Shown here: positions 16,138 through 24,584 of the stretch, piece after piece | Layout of the letters: each line of letters opens with the position of its first letter | Position numbering within the stretch: the stretch's first letter is position 1 | Origin: DASQBT01 sp049578545 | Lineage (GTDB): Bacteria; Pseudomonadota; Gammaproteobacteria; Burkholderiales; Thiobacillaceae | Reading direction: 5' to 3' | Length of the DNA: 39,649 nt | Assembly: GCA_049578545.1 (NCBI GenBank) | Contig: JBAUMF010000037.1 | Span: forward strand, 1 to 39,649 | Notes under the pieces: generated by a model | Databases searched by the model: none | What the model was told of the DNA's origin: nothing | Seen by the model: only the letters and a program-made list of their open reading frames with translations | Program-made: the position numbers and the translations under genes

Positions 16138-17694
16138 TCAGGTACCGCCGCCATGAAACTCCACCCCCGGCTGGCGTTCCGGAAGTTCTTCCACCGTCAG
16201 CTCACGCCGTGCCAGCTCCAGCGCATCCACTGCCGCTTCGTCCAGATAGGTTTTTGCATCCGTCAATGCGCCGGCCAGCAACTCGGCGGCCAGTTCATTG
16301 GGATTGTGGCCCAACGATTTAGCCAGGGCCCTGAGTTCAAAACAGGGGTCACGCGCCATGTGAATTTCCAGTGGCTTGGCGCTGGCTCGAGACGCCGGGA
16401 CAGGACTCGGCACAACGCCTTCTTTCTTCTCCGCCAGCAGCCGGCTCATCACGTCGGCGATCCTGGAAGCAACCGAGGGAGCCTGCGCGGCCGGCATGAG
16501 CCGGACTTTGTTGACAAAATACTTCTCGAAATCCACCTTGGCCAGGTGTACCCATCGACCCTGCCTCATCCAGTTGATATTGCGCAGCGGCACCTGTGGC
16601 TCGGAAAGGTAGGCCGCCCCTCTTTCGCCCATGTCGGACATCCACTCAGCGCGTTCCGGAATACTGCTCTTGAGCGATTCTCCGCGCATACTGGCAAGAA
16701 TGTTCCCGACGGCGGTCTCGACTTCCTTCTGAATCGAATACACGGAATCCGGCGCTCCGACCGCTAGCGGGGTCCGGGCCACAACGCTGTGTGCCACGCA
16801 TACGCCTGCGGCGAAAATATTGGGATGGGAGGGGTTTCTCAGGAACTCGTCCACTTCGACCAGTCCCCGCTTGTTGACCAGCGCAGATGCATTGCGCACG
16901 GCGGGAATACCGCGAAAGGCAGGCCAGTACACCGAATAGGCAAACGGCAGCGCATGAAGCTGCTTTTCATTGCCTGCCTCGTCGACTTCGGCAATATGAA
17001 TCTTATCTGCCTCTACACGTATGGTTCGAGCATTGCAGATGACCTTGATGTTCGTATCGGCGAGGGCGGCCGTGACTGCATCCCGGCTTCCCCCCCCGCC
17101 GCCCAGGCCGAGGTGGCCCGGCCAGGGCTCCGGCGTCACCAGTGTGATAGGCACCCGGTCCCGGATGTTGCGGCGCTTCAAATCCGCGTCTGCCAGGAAG
17201 GCAAACTCGTACACGGGCCCCAGAATGCTTGAACCCTGCATCGCCCCAACAACGATGGGGCCGGGATTCTTGACGAATTCCTTATAGGCCGCATGCGCCC
17301 GCTCCGCCTGATCAATGTCGAGCACGGCATGCGTATAGGTGGCAAGGCCAGGCATGTCATCGTAATCGCCTTCCACCCCCGTAGCGATCAACAGATAGTC
17401 GTAGAACAGGCTCTCCCCATTCTCCAGTTTGACCTTGTCCTGGTCGGGGTGGATGCTGCGTACCCCACTGCCGACAAACTGGATACCGCGCTCATGCAGA
17501 TAGGGTGCGATTGGAAAGGCGATGTCGGATCGATTCCGCCAACCCATCGCAATCCATGGGTTCGAGGGCACGAAGTGGAAATAATCCTTGTCCGAAACAA
17601 CCGTGACTTCGTTCTTGGAACCCAACCGGGTTTTGAGTGCATAGGCCGCAGGCACCCCCGCAATGCCGGCACCCAGGATGACAACATGAGTCAT
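16138..17694 (-). CDS. Sulfide:quinone-oxidoreductase-like flavoprotein without the redox cysteines
   Basis: A 518-residue FAD protein of the SQR/NDH-2 type. The dinucleotide-binding start is VVILGAGIAGVPAA; later come YDYLLIATG, TPEPWPGHLGLGGGGGSRDA, IFAAGVCVAHSVVARTP and the SQR-like end DMGERGAAY...GRWVHLAKVDFEKYF. In SQR, as I recall it, catalytic cysteines lie in QGASCFGP and VCFADMGDRGAA; here the matching residues are Ile157 (QGSSILGP) and Trp351 (AEWMSDMGERGAA). The only cysteines are at 220, 299 and 452. About 80 extra C-terminal residues include LRALAKSLGHNPNELAAELL, of unknown role. GAGGAG precedes the ATG, and the gene lies 44 bases after narI with no terminator, so it is probably the last gene of the nar operon. 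Sulfide oxidation is unlikely. Confidence 0.8.
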   Translation of the reverse strand: MTHVVILGAGIAGVPAAYALKTRLGSKNEVTVVSDKDYFHFVPSNPWIAMGWRNRSDIAFPIAPYLHERGIQFVGSGVRSIHPDQDKVKLENGESLFYDYLLIATGVEGDYDDMPGLATYTHAVLDIDQAERAHAAYKEFVKNPGPIVVGAMQGSSILGPVYEFAFLADADLKRRNIRDRVPITLVTPEPWPGHLGLGGGGGSRDAVTAALADTNIKVICNARTIRVEADKIHIAEVDEAGNEKQLHALPFAYSVYWPAFRGIPAVRNASALVNKRGLVEVDEFLRNPSHPNIFAAGVCVAHSVVARTPLAVGAPDSVYSIQKEVETAVGNILASMRGESLKSSIPERAEWMSDMGERGAAYLSEPQVPLRNINWMRQGRWVHLAKVDFEKYFVNKVRLMPAAQAPSVASRIADVMSRLLAEKKEGVVPSPVPASRASAKPLEIHMARDPCFELRALAKSLGHNPNELAAELLAGALTDAKTYLDEAAVDALELARRELTVEELPERQPGVEFHGGGT

Positions 17695-17738
17695 TTGAAT
17701 CTCCTCTAGTTAGCGCCTATTTCAGCAGGAACTGGCTA

Positions 17739-18425
17739 TTATCCACGCGGACGCACCAGTTGCCAGGCCCGTGTCACGTAACTCACCGAGGCAAAACCGC
17801 TCCACACATGCACCAGACGCGAGAACGGGAACAGCACGAACAGCGTCATGCCGAACATCAGGTGAATCTTGTAAATTATAGGCACAGCAACAAGAAAATC
17901 TGCTGCGCCGCCGCGGAACGTCACGATGTGTTGGGCCCAGCCTGCCAGCAGCAGCATCACGCTACCCTCACTGTGCTGCAGGGAGAACAGAATGCTGATC
18001 AGGCCCAGCAGCAGGGTCGCGAGTATCCACAGCATGATGAAGATATCCATGGGCTTGGTGGTTGCGCGGATGCGCGGCTCGGCCAGGCGCCGGTACAGCA
18101 GGATGGACACGCCGACAAAACAAAGCAGCCCTGCCGTTCCGCCGGAGATAATGGCCAGCATCTGCTTGTTGGGGGTCGAAAGGCCGAAGGACTCATACAG
18201 CCAGTGCGGCGTCAGCAGACCGGCCGCATGGCCGAAGAACAGGAACAGGATGCCGATATGGAACAGATTGCTGCCCAGGCGCAACTGCTTGCGCCTCAGC
18301 AACTGCGAGGAATCACTCTTCCAGGTGTACTGTTCGCGGTCAAAGCGAATCAGGCTGCCGAGCAGGAAAATCGTCAGCGCGACGTACGGATAGATACCGA
18401 ACAGAAAATTATGCAGATAGGACAT
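17739..18425 (-). CDS. narI: Respiratory nitrate reductase gamma subunit (cytochrome b)
   Basis: The membrane dihaem b subunit that takes electrons from quinol and passes them to NarH. The 228 residues form five membrane helices. Haem-ligand histidines are in place: His56 and His66 (LFHIGILFLFFGH) and His188 and His206 (KIHLMFG, RLVHVWSG), nearly the same numbering as in E. coli. It lies 18 bases after narJ, inside the operon. Confidence 0.96.
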   Translation of the reverse strand: MSYLHNFLFGIYPYVALTIFLLGSLIRFDREQYTWKSDSSQLLRRKQLRLGSNLFHIGILFLFFGHAAGLLTPHWLYESFGLSTPNKQMLAIISGGTAGLLCFVGVSILLYRRLAEPRIRATTKPMDIFIMLWILATLLLGLISILFSLQHSEGSVMLLLAGWAQHIVTFRGGAADFLVAVPIIYKIHLMFGMTLFVLFPFSRLVHVWSGFASVSYVTRAWQLVRPRG

Positions 18426-18443
18426 TTCAAGACCCTCCTTGAA

Positions 18444-19112
18444 TCAATGAGTCGGGACAGCGCCGGCCTGACGGCGCGAAGCGGGCATCTGTACCACGGC
18501 CACCTGTGGCCCGGGCTTCAGCAGTGGCTCCACGCCATCCATGGACGGGCCGAACAACTCCATGGCCTCATCCATGTCGCGCACCGGCGGATCGGCCAGC
18601 TCCTGCGCCGCAACGGGCGAAAGTGCTTCGAGAACCTGGAACGCAGTGGCATAGGGGCTGCCGTTGGCATCAAGCTTGCGGCCTACGGCGGCGAGCACAT
18701 GCACGGCATCGCCCAGCAAAGCCAGGGCATCCTCGGCCGGCAGCAGCGAGAGGAATTCGAGGAACAGCGGAACGTAGTCCGGCAGCTCAGATGAACTGGC
18801 GTCGAAGTCGCGCTTCCAGTATTCCTCCAGCAGATCAATCATGGCGGAGCCGCGATCACGCGATTCACCGTGGATGTGCTCGAACAAATGCAGCGAATGC
18901 GAGGGGTTGCGGTCAAAGGTGGCGACGTAGTTTTCCTGCAGCGGGATCAGTTCGGTCTGCCGCAACAGAGCAAACAGCGGCGCCAGCACGGCATCCGCGC
19001 TACCGTTGAAACCGGCCTCGGCGATCAGCGCGTGTTCCATTTCGGGCAGCGCTGCCAGCCACTCAGCCTCCGGGTAGCACAACAGCAGGGACAACACTTT
19101 GAAGGTTTTCAT
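18444..19112 (-). CDS. narJ: Nitrate reductase assembly chaperone NarJ
   Basis: A 222-residue cytoplasmic chaperone needed for molybdenum cofactor insertion and membrane attachment of NarGH; not part of the final enzyme. It begins MKTFKVLSLLLCYPEAEWLAALPE and contains the family segments FDRNPSHSLHLFEHIHGESRDRG and YVPLFLEFLSLL. It starts 12 bases after narH with an AGGAG-type site in between, and is followed by narI. The C-terminal tail (MPASRRQAGAVPTH) is variable in the family. Confidence 0.95.
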   Translation of the reverse strand: MKTFKVLSLLLCYPEAEWLAALPEMEHALIAEAGFNGSADAVLAPLFALLRQTELIPLQENYVATFDRNPSHSLHLFEHIHGESRDRGSAMIDLLEEYWKRDFDASSSELPDYVPLFLEFLSLLPAEDALALLGDAVHVLAAVGRKLDANGSPYATAFQVLEALSPVAAQELADPPVRDMDEAMELFGPSMDGVEPLLKPGPQVAVVQMPASRRQAGAVPTH

Positions 19113-19124
19113 CTTGCAGGCTCC

Positions 19125-20669
19125 TTAACCGGTTTTCTTCCTGGCATGCAGTTGCGATAGATCAACGGGAACGGCGTTCTTGCGGTTGCCGAACAGGCTG
19201 GGCTTGGAGACACCATCCGAGCAGCCATTGCCGAAGGTGAAGCCGCAGCTCGACTTTTCCTCGAAGGTGTTGATGGTCTCTTCGCGATGAGTGGTTGGGA
19301 TGACGAAGCGATCCTCGTAATTGGCGATCGCCAGATAGCGGTACATTTCGTCGGCCTGGGCGGAAGAGAGTCCCACCTGGTCGAGCGCGGCGGTATTGGG
19401 CGCGCCATCCACCGACTTGCCGCGCATGTAGGCGCGCATCGCCAGCAGGCGGTCGAGTGCCGTAATCACCGGTTTTTCCTTGCCGCCGGTCAGCAGGTTG
19501 GCCAGATAAGTGATCGGGATGCGCAGCGACTTGGTGTCCGGGATGATCCCGTTCATCCCCATCTGGCCCGACTCGGCTGCGGCCTGGATGGGCGAGAGCG
19601 GCGGCACGTACCAGACCATGGGCAGGGTGCGGTATTCTGGATGCAGCGGGAAGGCAATCTTCCAGTCAATCGCCATCTTGTAGACGGGTGAGTTGACCGC
19701 AGCGTCGATCCAGGCTTCCGGGATGCCTTCTGCGCGCGCAGCAGAGACGACGGCCGGATCGTTGGGATCAAGGAAGATTGTCAGCTGCGCGTCATACAGC
19801 TCCTTCTCGTCGACCACGCTGGCCGCCGCGTCAATCCGGTCAGCGTCATACAGGATCACCCCCAGGTAGCGGATGCGCCCCACGCAGGATTCAGAGCACA
19901 CGGTAGGCTGGCCAGCCTCGATGCGGGGGTAGCAGAAGATGCATTTCTCCGCCTTGCCGCTTTTCCAGTTGTAGTAGATTTTCTTGTAGGGGCAGCCCGA
20001 GATGCACATGCGCCAGCCGCGACACTTGTCCTGGTCCACCAGCACGATGCCGTCCTCCTCCCGTTTGTATATCGAACCGGAAGGACAGGAGGCGACGCAG
20101 GTCGGATTGAGGCAGTGCTCGCACAAGCGCGGCAAGTACATCAGGAACGTATTTTCGAAGGTCGAGTGCATTTCCTTCTGCACGTTGTCAAAGTTCTTGT
20201 CGCGGCTACGTGAGGAAAACTCCCCGCCGAGATCATCTTCCCAGTTGGGGCCCCAGTGGATCTTGTCCATCTTCTCGCCGGTGATGGCCGAGATGGGACG
20301 CGCAGTGGGCGGCGTCTGCGACAGCGGCGCTTTTTGCAGGTGCTGGTAGTCGTAGGTGAATGGTTCGTAGTAGTCGTCGATTTCAGGCAGGTTGGGGTTG
20401 CCGAAGATGTTGGCAAGGATTTTGAGCCTGCTGCCCTGGCGCGGCTCGATCCTGCCATCCGTCTTGCGCTTCCAGCCGCCGTTCCATACTTCCTGGTTTT
20501 CCCACTGTTTGGGATAGCCGATGCCCGGCTTCGACTCGACGTTGTTGAACCAGACGTATTCCACGCCTTCACGCGAGGTCCACACGTTCTTGCAGGTAAC
20601 CGAGCAGGTGTGGCAACCGATGCATTTGTCCAGGTTCAGCACCATGGCAATCTGTGCGCGAACTTTCAT
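19125..20669 (-). CDS. narH: Respiratory nitrate reductase beta subunit (iron-sulfur)
   Basis: A 514-residue electron-transfer subunit with three [4Fe-4S] clusters and one [3Fe-4S]. The first Cys group is CIGCHTCSVTC (residues 16-26, same numbering as E. coli). Others are CEHCLNPTCVASCPSG, CRGWRMCISGCP (Trp in place of Cys, which gives the 3Fe cluster) and CIFCYPR...CSESCVGRIRYLG. AAGGAG seven bases before the ATG at 20669 fixes the start; an upstream in-frame ATG at 20690 is not supported. A 120-base gap with a terminator-like hairpin separates it from narG, unusual inside a nar operon. Confidence 0.97.
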   Translation of the reverse strand: MKVRAQIAMVLNLDKCIGCHTCSVTCKNVWTSREGVEYVWFNNVESKPGIGYPKQWENQEVWNGGWKRKTDGRIEPRQGSRLKILANIFGNPNLPEIDDYYEPFTYDYQHLQKAPLSQTPPTARPISAITGEKMDKIHWGPNWEDDLGGEFSSRSRDKNFDNVQKEMHSTFENTFLMYLPRLCEHCLNPTCVASCPSGSIYKREEDGIVLVDQDKCRGWRMCISGCPYKKIYYNWKSGKAEKCIFCYPRIEAGQPTVCSESCVGRIRYLGVILYDADRIDAAASVVDEKELYDAQLTIFLDPNDPAVVSAARAEGIPEAWIDAAVNSPVYKMAIDWKIAFPLHPEYRTLPMVWYVPPLSPIQAAAESGQMGMNGIIPDTKSLRIPITYLANLLTGGKEKPVITALDRLLAMRAYMRGKSVDGAPNTAALDQVGLSSAQADEMYRYLAIANYEDRFVIPTTHREETINTFEEKSSCGFTFGNGCSDGVSKPSLFGNRKNAVPVDLSQLHARKKTG

Positions 20670-20718
20670 GTTTTCACTCCTTGCCAGCAAAGCGGATTCC
20701 GATCCGCCTGCGCGTTAT

Positions 20719-20750
20719 AAAAAAGCCCGCCCCTGGGTAGAGGCGCGGGC
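20719..20750 (-). terminator. Intrinsic terminator or attenuator between narG and narH
   Basis: On the minus strand GCCCGC (20750-20745) pairs with GCGGGC (20730-20725), with two more G-C pairs inside after one mismatch, and is followed by TTTTTT (20724-20719). It lies in the 120-base gap after the narG stop and about 50 bases before the narH start. It would end or attenuate transcription inside the operon. Confidence 0.7.
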
Positions 20751-20789
20751 AAAGGAGGGAGGGAGACTCCCACCATGGAATCCTCGTGC

Positions 20790-23700
20790 TCATCTTTCAG
20801 CCAGTGGACCTTCCATCCAGTCCACTTTCTTCATCTTGCGCACGATCACGTACTCGTCGCGATTGGAACCCACCGTGCCGTAGTAGTTGAAACCGTAGGC
20901 CAGTTGCGCATAGCCGCCGATCATGTGCGTGGGCTTGGTGATGGTGCGCGTCACCGAGTTGTGTATGCCGCCGCGAAAGCCGCTGGTTTCGGCGCCCGGC
21001 ACATTGATGATCTTTTCCTGCGCGTGATACATCAGGCACATGCCGCGCGGCACCCGCTGGCTGACCACGACCCGGGCGGTAAGCGTGCCGTTGACATTGA
21101 ACACCTCGACCCAGTCGTTGTCGACCAGCCCGGCCTCCTTCGCTTCCGACTCCGACACCCAGACGTGGGGGCCGCCGCGCGATAGCGTGAGCATGCGCAG
21201 GTTGTCGGTGTAGGTGCTGTGGATGCCCCACTTCTGGTGCGGGGTGATCCAGTTAAGCACCAGCTCGTGATGGCCGTTCGATTTCTTGCCCAGCATCGGC
21301 GCAATCGTCTTAGTGTCGACCGGCGGCTTGTAAACGCACAGCCCCTCACCGAAATCCAGCATCCATTTATGATCCTGGTAGAACTGCTGGCGACCGGTGA
21401 GGGTGCGCCACGGAATCAGTTCGTGAACGTTGGTGTAGCCAGCGTTATAGGACACATGCTCCGATTCGAGCCCCGACCAGGTCGGCGAGGAAATGATCTT
21501 CCTTGGCTGAACCTGGATGTCGCGGAAGCGAATCTTGTCGTCCTCGCGCGGAATGGCGAGATGCGTGTGGTCGCGGCCGGTGATTTTCGACAGCGCCTCC
21601 CAGGCCTTCACTGCCACCTGGCCATTGGTTTCCGGCGCCAGCATGAGGATGACCTCGCATGCATCGATGGCTGATTCGATCTTCGGCAGACCCTTGGCGA
21701 CGCCATCCTCGGTGACCATGTAATTTAGCTCCGCCAGCTGTTGTACTTCGGATTCCGTGTTCCAGCTGATGCCTTTGCCGCCATTGCCGATCCTGGTCAT
21801 CAGAGGCCCGAGCGCTGTGAACTTCCGGTAGGTGTCGCCATAGTCTCGTGTCACCACCGTCATGCTCGGCATGGTCTTGCCCGGGATGGGATCGACTTCG
21901 CCCTTCTTCCAGTCGCGCACTGCCATGCTCTGGCCCAGCTCGGAGGGAGTGTCGTGCATGAGCGGGGTGAGGACCAGATCCTTTTGCGTACCCAGATGCG
22001 TGGCAGCGAGTTCGGAGAATTTCTTCGCTATGGTCTTGTAGATTTCCCAGTCGGACTTGGATTCCCACAGCGGTTGCACGGCTTCACTCAGCGGATGGAT
22101 GAACGGGTGCATGTCCGAAGTATTGAGATCGTCCTTCTCGTACCAGGTGGCAGACGGCAGCACGATATCCGAATAGAGGCAGGTGGTCGACATGCGGAAA
22201 TCCAGTGTCACCAGCAGGTCCAGCTTGCCTTCGGCACCCTTGTTATGCCACACGACTTCCTTGGGTTTTGCTTCGCCCAACGCCCCGAGGTCAGGCCCCA
22301 TTACCGCATTCTGGGTGCCGAGCAGGTACTTGAGGAAATACTCATGACCCTTGCCGGAGGAACCTAAAAGATTCGAGCGCCAGACGAACAGGTTGCGCGG
22401 GAAGTTCTTCGGATTGTCCGGATCCTCGCAGGCAAACTTGAGCGCACCGCTCCTGATCTGCTCAACCGCGTATTTGACCGGGTCGATGCCGGCAGCATCG
22501 GCTGCCTTGGTGACTTCGAGTGGATTGGTTTCCAGCTGCGGGGCGGACGGCAGCCACCCCATGCGCTCGGCACGCACGTTGAAGTCGATCAGCCGGTAGT
22601 CGTCATTGCTCTTGTCGGCGGTAGGCGACAGGATCTCCGAGGCCGCCAGCTTCTCGTGCCGCCACTGGCTGGTATGGGCATAGAAGAAGGAGGTGGAGTT
22701 CATCTGACGCGACGGACGATGCCAATCCAGCGCAAACGCCAGCGGCGTCCAGCCGGTCTGCGGACGCAGCTTTTCCTGCCCGACGTAATGCGCCCAGCCG
22801 CCGCCCGACTGACCGATGCAACCGCACATCATCAAGAGGTTCATGATGCCGCGGTAGATCATGTCGTTGTGGTACCAGTGATTGAGCGCTGCGCCGAGGA
22901 TGACCATGGACTTGCCATGGGTCTTGTCGGCGTTGTCGGCGAACTCGCGTGCCACCGTGATGATGTCGGCGCGTGGCACGCCGCAGTGCTTCTCGGCCCA
23001 GGCCGGCGTGTAGGGCACGTCGTCATCGTAGCTGGCCGGCAGGTTAGGCCCGCCGAGGCCGCGGTCGACGCCGTAGTTGGCCAGCGTCAGGTCATAGACG
23101 GTGGCAATGCGCACGTCCTTGCCACCAATGCTGATAACCTTCACCGGCAGGTTCCGGACCAGTAATTCGCTGTGGTCCTCGCCGCCAAAGTAAGGCATCG
23201 CTACTTCGACGACTTCGTCGTGGCTGCCCAGCAGGGTGAGCTGCGGGTTCACTTCCTTGCTCGAATAGGCGTCCCGCATTTCCAGGTTCCACGCACCTGA
23301 CTGGCCCCACCGAAAGCCGATCGAGCCGTTGGGCGCCACCAGATACCCCGTAGCTTCGTCATACACCACGGTCTTCCACTCGGGGTTGTTGTCCTGGCCG
23401 AGGTTACCAGTGAGGTCCGACGCGCGCAGATAGCGGTCGGCGATCAGCTTGCCTTCATGCTCCTTCAGCATCACCAGCATCGGCATGTCGTTGTACTGGC
23501 GGCAGTAGGAATCGAAGTACTCGCTGCGATTCCTGCTGTGAAATTCGCTGAGGATGACATGGCCCATGGCCAGCGCCAGCGCTGCGTCGGTGCCCTGCCT
23601 GGGCGCCAGCCAGATGTCGCCGAACTTGACCATTTCGCCGAAATCGGACGACACCGCCACCGTCTTGGTGCCCTTGTAGCGCACCTCGGTGTAGAAGTGG

Positions 23701-24491
23701 GCATCGGGCGTCCGGGTTTGCGGCACGTTGGATCCCCAAACCATGAGATAGGTCGAGTTGTACCAGTCGGCCGATTCCGGCACGTCGGTCTGCTCGCCCC
23801 ACACCTGCGGACTCGAGGGCGGCAGGTCGCAATACCAGTCGTAGAACGATCCGCAGACGCCGCCGATCAGCGACATATAGCGCGAACCTGCCGCGTAGCT
23901 GACCATCGACATGGCAGGGATCGGTGAGAAACCGTAGATGCGGTCCGGGCCAAATTCCTTGATGGTGAAGACATTGGCGGCGGCAATCATTTCCGTCACC
24001 TCGTCCCATTTGGCGCGCACGAACCCGCCCTGACCACGCACTGACTTGTAACGCATGGCCTTGGCCGGATCCTGGCTGATCGATTTCCATGCCGCCACCG
24101 GGTCCATGGTCTTGCGTGCCTCGCGCCACATTTCCATCAGACGGCCGCGGATCAAAGGATATTTCACCCGCTGTGCCGAATACACATACCAGGAATAGCT
24201 GGCGCCGCGCGGGCAGCCGCGCGGTTCATGGTTGGGCAGGTCGGGGCGGGTACGCGGATAATCGGTCTGCTGAATTTCCCAGGTAATCAACCCGTTCTTG
24301 ACGAAGATCTTCCAGCTGCATGACCCGGTGCAGTTCACCCCGTGGGTGGATCGCACCACCTTGTCTGTCTGCCAGCGGCTGCGGTAGGCGTTTTCCCAGC
24401 TGCGGTCTTCATTGCTGACAACACCGTGGCCATTGGAAAAATCGCCAATGTTCTTTTTGAAGAACGTCAATCGGTCGAGGAAGTGACTCAT
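20790..24491 (-). CDS. narG: Respiratory nitrate reductase alpha subunit (molybdenum)
   Basis: The catalytic subunit that reduces nitrate to nitrite at a molybdenum bis-MGD centre on the cytoplasmic side. The 1233 residues match the usual length of about 1240. The N-terminal [4Fe-4S] ligands His50, Cys54, Cys58 and Cys93 and the Mo-ligand Asp222 (YDWYCDLPPSSPQ) fall at the same positions as in E. coli NarG. The N-terminus lacks a functional Tat twin-arginine signal, as expected for this cytoplasmic-facing enzyme. GAAGGAG seven bases before ATG at 24491 gives the start. It lies 93 bases after narK2. Confidence 0.98.
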   Translation of the reverse strand: MSHFLDRLTFFKKNIGDFSNGHGVVSNEDRSWENAYRSRWQTDKVVRSTHGVNCTGSCSWKIFVKNGLITWEIQQTDYPRTRPDLPNHEPRGCPRGASYSWYVYSAQRVKYPLIRGRLMEMWREARKTMDPVAAWKSISQDPAKAMRYKSVRGQGGFVRAKWDEVTEMIAAANVFTIKEFGPDRIYGFSPIPAMSMVSYAAGSRYMSLIGGVCGSFYDWYCDLPPSSPQVWGEQTDVPESADWYNSTYLMVWGSNVPQTRTPDAHFYTEVRYKGTKTVAVSSDFGEMVKFGDIWLAPRQGTDAALALAMGHVILSEFHSRNRSEYFDSYCRQYNDMPMLVMLKEHEGKLIADRYLRASDLTGNLGQDNNPEWKTVVYDEATGYLVAPNGSIGFRWGQSGAWNLEMRDAYSSKEVNPQLTLLGSHDEVVEVAMPYFGGEDHSELLVRNLPVKVISIGGKDVRIATVYDLTLANYGVDRGLGGPNLPASYDDDVPYTPAWAEKHCGVPRADIITVAREFADNADKTHGKSMVILGAALNHWYHNDMIYRGIMNLLMMCGCIGQSGGGWAHYVGQEKLRPQTGWTPLAFALDWHRPSRQMNSTSFFYAHTSQWRHEKLAASEILSPTADKSNDDYRLIDFNVRAERMGWLPSAPQLETNPLEVTKAADAAGIDPVKYAVEQIRSGALKFACEDPDNPKNFPRNLFVWRSNLLGSSGKGHEYFLKYLLGTQNAVMGPDLGALGEAKPKEVVWHNKGAEGKLDLLVTLDFRMSTTCLYSDIVLPSATWYEKDDLNTSDMHPFIHPLSEAVQPLWESKSDWEIYKTIAKKFSELAATHLGTQKDLVLTPLMHDTPSELGQSMAVRDWKKGEVDPIPGKTMPSMTVVTRDYGDTYRKFTALGPLMTRIGNGGKGISWNTESEVQQLAELNYMVTEDGVAKGLPKIESAIDACEVILMLAPETNGQVAVKAWEALSKITGRDHTHLAIPREDDKIRFRDIQVQPRKIISSPTWSGLESEHVSYNAGYTNVHELIPWRTLTGRQQFYQDHKWMLDFGEGLCVYKPPVDTKTIAPMLGKKSNGHHELVLNWITPHQKWGIHSTYTDNLRMLTLSRGGPHVWVSESEAKEAGLVDNDWVEVFNVNGTLTARVVVSQRVPRGMCLMYHAQEKIINVPGAETSGFRGGIHNSVTRTITKPTHMIGGYAQLAYGFNYYGTVGSNRDEYVIVRKMKKVDWMEGPLAER

Positions 24492-24584
24492 TACATTGCT
24501 CCTTCGTAATTCATGGAGTGAGCCATGACCTGGGAGTGCTCAAATGCTTGTTCCAACTGTCACTCATCAGTCAAGGCCTGCCGC

